Shown one piece after another: positions 1 to 4,887 of a DNA stretch of 5,971 nucleotides. Under the pieces are notes generated by a model. That model was not told the DNA's origin, ran no database searches, and worked only from the letters and a program-made list of their open reading frames with translations. A program made the position numbers and the translations under genes. Position 1 is the stretch's first letter. Each line of letters starts with the position of its first letter. Source of the stretch: Gammaproteobacteria bacterium (GTDB taxonomy: Bacteria > Pseudomonadota > Gammaproteobacteria > Steroidobacterales > Steroidobacteraceae); NCBI GenBank assembly GCA_025350345.1, contig JANXYA010000249.1:1-5971 (forward strand), in the 5' to 3' direction.

Positions 1-278
1 GCGACCACATCGGCGGGCGATTCAACGACGCACAGCAATCCCGCATCGCGCTGCGCGTTCGCGCAGATCTCGCACAACTCGGCTTCCGCGAGCATGCGGC
101 ACTGGCGGCAGTGACCCACCCGCTCTACCGCCCGCTGCAGGGACACGGCGAGCGCCTGCGCGGCCGGGCGCGCGTCCTGCAGCAGGTGAAAGGCGATGCG
201 CTGCGCGCTCTTCGGACCAACGCCCGGAAGTGCGCGCAGGGCTTCGATCAGGGCGGCAAGGGCGGGCGAGTGCTGCAT
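1..278 (-). CDS. recR: RecR recombination mediator, N-terminal 92 residues (runs off the left edge)
   Basis: RecR acts with RecF and RecO to load RecA on SSB-coated single-stranded DNA during gap repair. Translating the minus strand from the ATG at 278 gives a helix-hairpin-helix motif (LPGVGPKSAQRIAF, about residues 17-30), then a four-cysteine zinc finger (C57, C60, C69, C72, spaced CxxC and CxxC), then the start of the TOPRIM domain (LCVVESPADVV). These occur in the usual RecR order. Full-length RecR is about 200 residues, so roughly the second half lies outside the window. The start follows the ybaB stop by 14 nt and has no clear Shine-Dalgarno sequence, which suggests coupling to ybaB translation. 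The dnaX-ybaB-recR order supports the call. Confidence 0.95.
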   Translation of the reverse strand, partial: MQHSPALAALIEALRALPGVGPKSAQRIAFHLLQDARPAAQALAVSLQRAVERVGHCRQCRMLAEAELCEICANAQRDAGLLCVVESPADVV

Positions 279-292
279 CGGCTGCGGGTGTG

Positions 293-616
293 TCAGAAGG
301 GCAGTTTCATGCCCGGCGGCAACTGCAGTCCGCCCATCAGGCTGGCCATCTTCGCCTGGCTGGCGGCCTCGAGCTTGTGGACAGCATCGTTGAACGCCGC
401 TGCCAGCAGGTCCTCGAGCATTTCCCGATCGTCCCCGATGGCCGAGGGCTCGATTTGCACGCGGCGTGCCTCGTGCCGGCCATTGATCGTGACCTTGACC
501 ATGCCGCCGCCGGCTTCGCCGGTGATTTCCAGCTGCGCAATCTCGCTCTGGGCCTTCTGCATGTTGGCCTGCAGGGCCTGCGCCTGTTTCATCATATTGG
601 CCATATTGCCACCCAT
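293..616 (-). CDS. ybaB: YbaB/EbfC family nucleoid-associated DNA-binding protein
   Basis: YbaB/EbfC proteins are small dimeric DNA-binding proteins that associate with the nucleoid. This one has 107 residues, against about 109 in E. coli. It shows the family pattern: an N-terminal amphipathic helix rich in M, Q and K (MMKQAQALQANMQKAQSEIA), then the core GMVKVTINGRHEARRVQI (residues 38-55), then EMLEDLLAAAFNDA (65-78), and the typical LQLPPGMKLPF end. The ATG at 616 is preceded by an AGGGG-type ribosome site 8 nt upstream, and three further Met codons follow within nine residues. It lies 44 nt after dnaX and 14 nt before recR, the standard operon position. A role together with RecR or DnaX is inferred only from this conserved neighbourhood. 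Confidence 0.95.
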   Translation of the reverse strand: MGGNMANMMKQAQALQANMQKAQSEIAQLEITGEAGGGMVKVTINGRHEARRVQIEPSAIGDDREMLEDLLAAAFNDAVHKLEAASQAKMASLMGGLQLPPGMKLPF

Positions 617-660
617 GCTCTGTACCCCTACTCTTTAGCCTGAATTGATGCCCGTGCCTG

Positions 661-2241
661 TCAGGCAGGCTTGCGCGGCCGCACCGATTCGGAATTCACG
701 GTCGCGCCAAAGCGCTGCTGCAGGGCCTGCACGGTCGGATCGGCCGCCAGTGCGGCGCGGGCCGCCGCCAGGGCCTGCTGGGCGGCCCGATCCTCGGCCT
801 GGGCCGGAGTGGCAACGACGGCGCCGCCCGCCACAATCTCCACGCGCACGGTCTCACCCAGATGCCGGCTGAGCGCCTGGGCGAGGCGCTGCTCGCGCGC
901 GCGCGTGTGCGCCGTGGCGTTGTGGGGATCGAGCGTCAGCCTGATCAGCCCCGCGCTGCGCGCCAGCAGCGCACAGTTGAGGGCCAGCATGCGTGTCGGG
1001 CCATCCAGTTCCAGCGCCGCCACCAGCGAACTCCACTCCATGGGAGCTGGCGCATCCGCCGCCGGTGCCGCCGGTGCCGCCGGTGTCGCCGGCGCAGCCG
1101 GCACGGCCGAGGGCTTCGCGGTGGCCGGCGGCGCGCCCGTCAGGCCCTGCACTGAGCCCTCGGGCCGGAAGGCGAGCATGCGGATCAGGGTCATGCGAAA
1201 GCCGGTACGCGGCTCGGGAGCCAGGGCCAGATCGCGCCGCCCGAGGATGGCCGTCTGGTAATAGAGCTGCACGTCTTCCCGTGAAATCCGCGCGGCCAGC
1301 TCGCTCACCACCGCGATGGGAAACAGATCGTCCCCGGCGTACTGCGGCAGCAGCTGCTGCAACGCGATGCGTTCGAGCAGGGCCGCGAGCTGATCGAGAA
1401 TCTGGCCGTAGTCCGGCGCAAATTCATCGAGCGCCTCGGCGGCGTCCAGGAGCGCGGGCGCGTTGCCAGTGGCCAGGAGCGAGGCGATCCGCTCCACGTG
1501 ATCGCGCGTGACGGCGCCGAGCATCGCACGCGATTCGGCCTCGCGGGCCGCGCCGTCGCCAAAGGCGAGCAACTGGTCGAGGAGCGAGAGGGCATCGCGC
1601 ATGCTGCCGTCGGCCGCCTGCGCCAGCAGCTGCAGGGCCGACGGTTCGAAGGCCAGTTGCTCCGCGGCCAGTATGTGCGCCAGGCGCGAGCTGATCAGCG
1701 CCACCGACAGGCGCTTGAGATTGAACTGCAGGCAGCGCGACAGCACGGTCACCGGGAGTCTCTGCGGATCGGTCGTGGCCAGCAGGAATTTGACGTGCGG
1801 CGGCGGTTCCTCCAGCGTCTTGAGCAGCGCGTTGAAGGAACTGGCCGACAGCATGTGCACTTCGTCGATCAGGTAGATCTTGTAGCGGCTCCGGCTCGGC
1901 GCGTACTGCACGTTGTCGAGCAGTTCGCGCGTGTCATCGACCTTGGTGCGCGAGGCCGCGTCGACTTCGATCAAATCGATGCTGCGTCCGGCCTCGATTT
2001 CGCGGCAGCTCGCACACTCGAGGCAGGGCTCGGCGCTCACGCCCCGCTCGCAGTTCAGGCACTTGGCGAGGATCCGCGCCACCGTGGTCTTGCCCACGCC
2101 GCGCGTGCCGGCGAACAGGAAGGCGTGGTGCACGCGCCCACTGGCGAGCGCATTGCTTAAGGGTCGCAGCACGTGCTCCTGGCCGACCATCTCGCTGAAG
2201 CGGCGTGGACGCCATTTGCGCGCGAGCGCGGTGTAGGCCAT
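661..2241 (-). CDS. dnaX: DNA polymerase III subunit tau (clamp loader ATPase)
   Basis: DnaX is the ATPase of the clamp loader, which places the beta clamp on primed DNA; its C-terminal part tethers the polymerase core. The 526 residues begin with the canonical MAYTALARKWRPRRFSE. The AAA+ module contains Walker A GTRGVGKT (45-52), zinc-binding cysteines C64, C73, C76 and C79, Walker B IYLIDEVHM (122-130), sensor 1 LLATT (153-157), the SRC box (168-170) and sensor 2 GSMRDALSLLDQ (212-223). A proline/alanine linker (about 370-400) leads to a tau C-terminal region beginning WSSLVAALELDGPTRMLALN (403-422), which resembles the alpha-binding domain. E. coli tau is 643 residues, so the middle region is shorter here. 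No slippery A-run is visible near the linker, so a frameshift-made gamma form is not evident. No Shine-Dalgarno sequence precedes the ATG; the start is fixed by homology. Confidence 0.97.
   Translation of the reverse strand: MAYTALARKWRPRRFSEMVGQEHVLRPLSNALASGRVHHAFLFAGTRGVGKTTVARILAKCLNCERGVSAEPCLECASCREIEAGRSIDLIEVDAASRTKVDDTRELLDNVQYAPSRSRYKIYLIDEVHMLSASSFNALLKTLEEPPPHVKFLLATTDPQRLPVTVLSRCLQFNLKRLSVALISSRLAHILAAEQLAFEPSALQLLAQAADGSMRDALSLLDQLLAFGDGAAREAESRAMLGAVTRDHVERIASLLATGNAPALLDAAEALDEFAPDYGQILDQLAALLERIALQQLLPQYAGDDLFPIAVVSELAARISREDVQLYYQTAILGRRDLALAPEPRTGFRMTLIRMLAFRPEGSVQGLTGAPPATAKPSAVPAAPATPAAPAAPAADAPAPMEWSSLVAALELDGPTRMLALNCALLARSAGLIRLTLDPHNATAHTRAREQRLAQALSRHLGETVRVEIVAGGAVVATPAQAEDRAAQQALAAARAALAADPTVQALQQRFGATVNSESVRPRKPA
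1058..1093. repeat. 9-bp tandem repeat in the dnaX proline/alanine linker
   Basis: Three exact copies of gccgccggt (plus strand, 1058-1084) are followed by a degenerate fourth copy, gtcgccggc (1085-1093). In dnaX they encode a Pro-Ala-Ala repeat at about residues 384-396, between the AAA+/collar part and the tau C-terminal domain. The unit is a multiple of three, so copy-number change would alter linker length without breaking the frame. Low-complexity linkers at this position are common in DnaX from GC-rich bacteria. Confidence 0.7.
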
Positions 2242-2287
2242 GCGCGGGCTACCGCTGGACCGAGGATTGGAGGGAGGCAGCCCGCGC
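2242..2287 (-). promoter_or_regulatory. 12-bp stem before the dnaX start, overlapping the SRP RNA 3' strand
   Basis: On the minus strand GCGCGGGCTGCC (2287 to 2276) can pair with GGTAGCCCGCGC (2253 to 2242), giving 12 consecutive pairs including one G-U, with a 22-nt loop. The stem ends on the base immediately before the dnaX ATG. Its upstream strand is also the 3' strand of the SRP RNA closing helix, so the two structures exclude each other. No U-run follows, so it does not look like an intrinsic terminator. The pairing is seen in the sequence; any regulatory role in dnaX translation or SRP RNA 3' processing is inference. Confidence 0.4.
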
Positions 2288-2387
2288 CGGTCGCCCCTCG
2301 GCGCCCGACGTGACCGTTACCGCTGCTCCCTTCCGGGCCTGACGGGGTTGGCGGCTCGTCGTCGCGAAGGAACCGGCGCGGACCACC
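2276..2387 (-). ncRNA. ffs: Signal recognition particle RNA, small bacterial 4.5S type
   Basis: This is the RNA scaffold of the bacterial signal recognition particle; it binds Ffh and the receptor FtsY for co-translational membrane targeting. The minus strand carries the conserved Ffh-binding apex GTCAGGCCCGGAAGGGAGCA, with the GGAA tetraloop at 2331-2334 and the adjacent AGCAGC internal-loop side. A 16-bp closing helix, with G-U pairs, joins 2372-2387 to 2276-2291 and was used to set the ends. The resulting 112 nt is close to the 114 nt of E. coli 4.5S RNA. The true ends may differ by a few bases. It lies 9 nt after the tRNA-Ser CCA and 34 nt before the dnaX start, with no clear promoter or terminator of its own, so release from a longer precursor is likely. 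A tRNA-Ser/SRP RNA/dnaX arrangement occurs, from memory, in Pseudomonas as well. Confidence 0.93.
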
Positions 2388-2399
2388 ACAGCGCTGTGG
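2386..2399. repeat. Perfect 14-bp palindrome joining the tRNA CCA end and the SRP RNA 5' end
   Basis: The sequence ccacagcgctgtgg is its own reverse complement. On the transcribed minus strand its first three bases are the tRNA CCA tail and its last two are the first paired bases of the SRP RNA. In RNA it could form a 5-bp stem with a GCGC loop. It may help or hinder cleavage of the tRNA/SRP RNA precursor, or it may be chance in GC-rich DNA. The palindrome itself is certain; the function is unknown. Confidence 0.5.
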
Positions 2400-2488
2400 C
2401 GGAGAGGGTGGGATTCGAACCCACGAACACCCGTGAAGATGTTACTGGAATTCCAGTCCAGCGCCTTCGACCGCTCGGCCACCTCTCC
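2397..2488 (-). tRNA. tRNA-Ser (anticodon GGA), CCA encoded
   Basis: It decodes the UCC and UCU serine codons. On the minus strand a 7-bp acceptor stem (GGAGAGG with CCTCTCC), a D arm, an anticodon stem CTGGA/TCCAG with loop CTGGAAT (anticodon GGA at 2452-2454), a long class II variable arm (AACATC pairing with GGTGTT) and a T arm GTGGG/CCCAC with loop TTCGAAT are all present. The discriminator base is G (2400) and CCA is encoded at 2397-2399. The long variable arm and the anticodon agree on serine. The next RNA gene starts only 9 nt downstream. Confidence 0.97.
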
Positions 2489-2568
2489 ATTCAACATGTT
2501 ACAAGGTAATCTTAATGTAATTTCCGCCTGAACTCACAGCCGCCGCAGCGCTGCCTGTGCCGGCGGTG

Positions 2569-2597
2569 ATTGTAGCAAGGCGCTCAGCTCTTGTAGC
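2569..2597 (-). promoter_or_regulatory. Candidate promoter for tRNA-Ser/SRP RNA (extended -10)
   Basis: Reading leftward, TTGCTACAAT (2578 to 2569) has an extended -10 form (TG, one base, TACAAT). A weak -35, GCTACA (2597 to 2592), lies 17 bp upstream. The start would be near 2562, giving a leader of about 74 nt before the tRNA. It overlaps the 3' end of the lipoprotein gene. The 95-bp gap before the tRNA contains no better sigma-70 match that I can see, and read-through from dapA is an alternative. Confidence 0.3.
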
Positions 2598-2862
2598 TGG
2601 GCGGGCGGGACAGGCAGGGATCCTGGGGACTACGCGGCCGCTCGGGTTCGTTCAGTGGCGGGATCTTGATGGCATTGCGCGTGTCCGGTGCGTCAAGGCC
2701 GGCGGGGACCTGGAGCGGTGGCAGGTTCCTGGCGCCCGCGCCGATGACCGGTTCGCGGCACTTGGCACGGTCGCGGTGATGAAACCAGGAACAGCCGCTC
2801 AGCGCGAACAGCGCCACGCCCAGGGCCAGCAGCGGCAGGATCTTCATCCCGGATTTTCTCAT
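2584..2862 (-). CDS. Small outer-membrane lipoprotein in the bamC position; BamC N-terminal segment only
   Basis: This 92-residue product has a basic start, a hydrophobic stretch (about 8-20) and a lipobox LSGC with lipidated Cys at residue 24. Residue +2 is Ser, which favours outer-membrane sorting. The mature part is proline-rich with no visible folded domain. The segment LPPLQVPAGLDAPDT, continuing to IPPLN (47-71), aligns with my recollection of the E. coli BamC N-terminal stretch LAELHAPAGMILPVT...IPVTN, the unstructured part that binds BamD. BamC is about 340 residues with two further globular domains, which are absent here; tRNA-Ser follows 95 bp later. It directly follows dapA, as bamC does in E. 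coli, and its ATG overlaps the dapA stop (ATGA). A start at Met6 (2847) is also possible. A BamC-like role in outer-membrane protein assembly is inferred. C35 and C83 could form a disulfide. Confidence 0.85.
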   Translation of the reverse strand: MRKSGMKILPLLALGVALFALSGCSWFHHRDRAKCREPVIGAGARNLPPLQVPAGLDAPDTRNAIKIPPLNEPERPRSPQDPCLSRPPSYKS

Positions 2863-3761
2863 GCGCGACGCGCCAGAGGTGCGAGCGTGCCGGCGGTTGC
2901 CGTCTGCAGCGCCGCGCGTACCCGCGGCTGCGCGGCCTCGCTCAGCCAGGTGAGCGGCAGGCGTATACCAGAATTGATCATCTTCATTTCAGCGAGTGCC
3001 CATTTGACCGGAATAGGATTGGATTCGACGGCGAGTTCGCGATGCAGCGCGCTCAGGGAGGCGTCCAGTCGCTCAGCTTGCGCCCGATCGCCGGCCCGAG
3101 CCGCGGCCATGACGGCCGCCACCGCCGCCGGCACCGCGTTGGCGGTCACCGAAATGACTCCGCTGGCACCGGCCAGCACCGCCTCGCGCGCCGTCGCATC
3201 GTCTCCGGACAGCACCGTGAACCCGCGGCGCGTCGCGCTGATCAATTCACGGATCCTGGAAACATCGCCCACCGCCTCTTTGATGCCGACAACGCCGGGG
3301 AGTTCAGCGAGCCTGGCCACCGTGGCGGGCAGCAGGTCGACCGCGGTACGACTGGGCACATTGTACAGCAGCACCGGCGCCGGGGCGGCCGCGGCAATCG
3401 CGGCGTAGTGGCGGTACAGGCCTTCCTGGGTGGGGCGGTTGTAGGCCGGAGTCACGACCAGCAGGGCATCCGGTGCGGCCTCCGCCAGGCGCCGGACGCG
3501 CTCGATGACCGTCGCGGTGCAACTGCCGCCGACGCCGGCCAGGAGCGGGAAGCCCCCGCCGAGCCGGCGCCGCGCGCGCACCAGCAGGCCCTCCACCTCG
3601 CCATCGCTCAGGGAGACCGATTCGCCCGTGCTGCCACCGACGATGAGGCCCGCCGTGCCACTGTGCGCGTGAAAATCCAGCAGCCGGTCCCAGGCCTCAT
3701 GATCGATGGCGCCATCGCTGAGCATGGGGGTGACGATCGCGACCAGACTGCCTGAAAACAT
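2859..3761 (-). CDS. dapA: 4-hydroxy-tetrahydrodipicolinate synthase
   Basis: DapA condenses pyruvate with aspartate semialdehyde, the first committed step toward diaminopimelate and lysine. The 300-residue product (family about 290) is a TIM-barrel aldolase. Visible landmarks are GGSTGES (42-48), TPAYNRPTQEGLY (104-116), LLYNVPSRT (131-139) with Y133 and R138, the Schiff-base lysine K161 in GIKEA, LSGDDAT (184-190) and GVISVTAN (201-208). Numbering matches E. coli DapA. The catalytic T44 is Ser here, and the residue before catalytic Y107 is Ala instead of Tyr. The ATG at 3761 was chosen because MFSGSLVAIVTPM is the family N-terminus; GGA precedes it by about 7 nt, and the 34-residue upstream extension is not conserved in type. 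It is divergent from gcvR and overlaps the following lipoprotein gene by 4 nt. Confidence 0.96.
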   Translation of the reverse strand: MFSGSLVAIVTPMLSDGAIDHEAWDRLLDFHAHSGTAGLIVGGSTGESVSLSDGEVEGLLVRARRRLGGGFPLLAGVGGSCTATVIERVRRLAEAAPDALLVVTPAYNRPTQEGLYRHYAAIAAAAPAPVLLYNVPSRTAVDLLPATVARLAELPGVVGIKEAVGDVSRIRELISATRRGFTVLSGDDATAREAVLAGASGVISVTANAVPAAVAAVMAAARAGDRAQAERLDASLSALHRELAVESNPIPVKWALAEMKMINSGIRLPLTWLSEAAQPRVRAALQTATAGTLAPLARRA

Positions 3762-3814
3762 GCTTTTCCACGCTCTCGATTGCTGCGGTGTCAGTGCCTT
3801 GAGGAAGGTGCGGG

Positions 3815-3844
3815 ATGTTACGCAGCCAGTGCGACCTGAAGCAA
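3815..3844 (-). promoter_or_regulatory. Candidate dapA promoter
   Basis: Reading leftward, a -35-like TTGCTT (3844 to 3839) and a -10-like TAACAT (3820 to 3815) are separated by 18 bp. Transcription would start near 3808, leaving a leader of about 47 nt before dapA. The match to sigma-70 consensus is only moderate, but the position fits the divergent gene pair. Confidence 0.3.
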
Positions 3845-3864
3845 GTCCAGGAAACCGGTACACT
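3836..3864 (+). promoter_or_regulatory. Candidate gcvR-bcp-PIN/PhoH promoter
   Basis: TACACT at 3859-3864 is a good -10 hexamer. A weak -35, CTGAAG (3836-3841, matching TTGACA at three positions), lies 17 bp upstream. The predicted start, 3871-3872, falls on or next to the GTG at 3872, which would make the mRNA leaderless or nearly so. The -35 overlaps the proposed dapA -35, so the two promoters could compete for polymerase. Confidence 0.33.
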
Positions 3865-3871
3865 TCTCGCC

Positions 3872-4423
3872 GTGAATGACCCCAACGCTCCTGGCAAGCA
3901 ACATCTGGCGGTTTCGGCCATCGGTGGCGACCACACCGGCATGGTGCATGAACTCACGCGCGTGATCACCGACTGCGGCGGCAACATCGCCGAGAGCCGC
4001 ATGGCCGCCCTGGGGAGCGAATTCGCGGTGCTGATGCTGGTCACGGGCAACTGGCACACCCTGGCACGCATCGAATCGGAGCTCGGGCGCCTCGCCGACG
4101 GCGGCGCCCTGAGCGTGCATCTGCGCCGCACCGAGGCGCGTGCCAGCCGCAAGGACCTGCTCCCCTACTCCATCGACATCGTCAGCCTCGATCAGACCGG
4201 AATCGTCGCCGGACTGTCCGGATTCTTCGCCACCCGCAACATCGACATCGGCGAGGTCGCAACGCGCAGCTACGCCGCCGCCCACACCGGCGCGCCCATG
4301 TTCGCGGTGCAGATGACCATCAACGTGCCGGCCCGGCTCCATGTGGCGCAGCTGCGCGAGGAGTTCATGGACTACTGCGACTCCATGAACCTCGACGCGA
4401 TCCTCGAGCCGGTGAAATCCTGA
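3872..4423 (+). CDS. gcvR: Glycine cleavage system regulator-like double-ACT protein
   Basis: GcvR-type proteins have two ACT domains and no DNA-binding domain; in E. coli GcvR binds GcvA and represses the glycine cleavage operon. From the GTG the product has 183 residues. ACT domain 1 spans about 11-85 (HLAVSAIGGDHTGMVHELTR, GGNIAESRMAALGSEFAVLM) and domain 2 about 98-180 (YSIDIVSLDQTGIVAGLSGF, NIDIGEVATRSY). The GTG start gives the short N-terminus normal for the family. An in-frame ATG at 3815 has a better ribosome site (GAGGAAGG, 3801-3808) but adds 19 residues using TTA, CAA, ACA and CTT codons that are rare nearby, so I judge it less likely. The stop overlaps the bcp start (TGATG). The dapA-gcvR-bcp order matches E. 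coli. Whether GcvA is its partner here cannot be seen. Confidence 0.88.
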   Translation: MNDPNAPGKQHLAVSAIGGDHTGMVHELTRVITDCGGNIAESRMAALGSEFAVLMLVTGNWHTLARIESELGRLADGGALSVHLRRTEARASRKDLLPYSIDIVSLDQTGIVAGLSGFFATRNIDIGEVATRSYAAAHTGAPMFAVQMTINVPARLHVAQLREEFMDYCDSMNLDAILEPVKS

Positions 4424-4887
4424 TGAGTGTGACGGTGGGCCGCGTGGTGGCCGATTTCACCCTCCCCTCCACGGCGGGCGAGCGCTTCCACCTGCGCGCG
4501 GCGCGCGGTGAGCCGCTGGTGCTGTACTTCTACCCGCGCGATGACACGCCGGGTTGCACGCTCGAGGGACAGGACTTCCAGCGCCTGCTGCCTTCCTTCA
4601 AGCGCGCGGGCGTGCGCGTCTGCGGGATCTCGCGCGATAAACTGGCCTCGCACCACAGGTTCTGCGAGAAATATGCCTTCGGCTTCGAACTGCTGAGCGA
4701 TGAGGATGGCAAGGTCTGCGAGCGCTTCGGCGTGTATCGCGAGAAGAACATGTACGGCCGCAAGGTGATGGGCATCGAGCGCAGCACCTTCCTGATCGAC
4801 GCCGCCGGGAAGCTGCGCCAGGAATGGCGCAAGCTGAAGGTCGCGGGCCACGCGGCGCAGGTGCTGGAGGCGGCCAGAGCACTGTGA
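4423..4887 (+). CDS. bcp: Thioredoxin-dependent peroxiredoxin, BCP/PrxQ type
   Basis: BCP/PrxQ proteins reduce hydrogen and organic peroxides in the cytoplasm using thioredoxin. The 154-residue product has the thioredoxin fold start (VADFTLPSTAGE), the peroxidatic motif PRDDTPGCT with C45, GISRDKLASHHRFCEKY (68-84), and GIERSTFLID with the conserved Arg120. The E. coli-type resolving Cys50 is Gln here. C81 lies 36 residues after C45, the same spacing as I recall for the C47/C83 pair of Xylella PrxQ, so an atypical two-Cys mechanism with C81 resolving is likely. C67 and C99 are also present. The start overlaps the gcvR stop by one base with no strong ribosome site, suggesting translational coupling. 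Its stop overlaps the GTG of the next gene. Confidence 0.96.
   Translation: MSVTVGRVVADFTLPSTAGERFHLRAARGEPLVLYFYPRDDTPGCTLEGQDFQRLLPSFKRAGVRVCGISRDKLASHHRFCEKYAFGFELLSDEDGKVCERFGVYREKNMYGRKVMGIERSTFLIDAAGKLRQEWRKLKVAGHAAQVLEAARAL

Noticed and set aside
900..1250. Programmed frameshift in dnaX producing the gamma subunit
   Set aside because: No A-run slippery site (A AAA AAG type) occurs in the linker region on the coding strand, and no Ts run of four or more appears on the plus strand there, so the E. coli mechanism is not supported.
1498..2160. 220-codon open frame on the plus strand opposite dnaX
   Set aside because: It is a shadow of the conserved DnaX ATPase domain; the Arg/Gln-rich composition shows no family motif and there is no supporting ribosome site or operon context.
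2249..2509. Short open frames on both strands over the tRNA-Ser and SRP RNA region (82 and 89 codons)
   Set aside because: They translate structural RNA genes; strings such as AERVGFEPT and GVRGFESHPLR are well-known false peptides arising from tRNA T-arm sequence.
2540..2566. Hairpin CCGCCG/CGGCGG between the lipoprotein gene and tRNA-Ser as an intrinsic terminator
   Set aside because: The stem is only 6 bp with a 15-nt loop and no U-run follows in the leftward direction.
2557..3408. 283-codon open frame on the plus strand opposite the lipoprotein gene and dapA
   Set aside because: It spans two genes on the other strand, is rich in Ala/Arg/Ser, and has no recognisable domain.
2859..3863. 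Longer dapA form beginning at an ATG at 3863
   Set aside because: The extra 34 N-terminal residues lie upstream of the family's standard MFSGS-type start and would overlap the candidate dapA promoter and the gcvR side of the divergent region.
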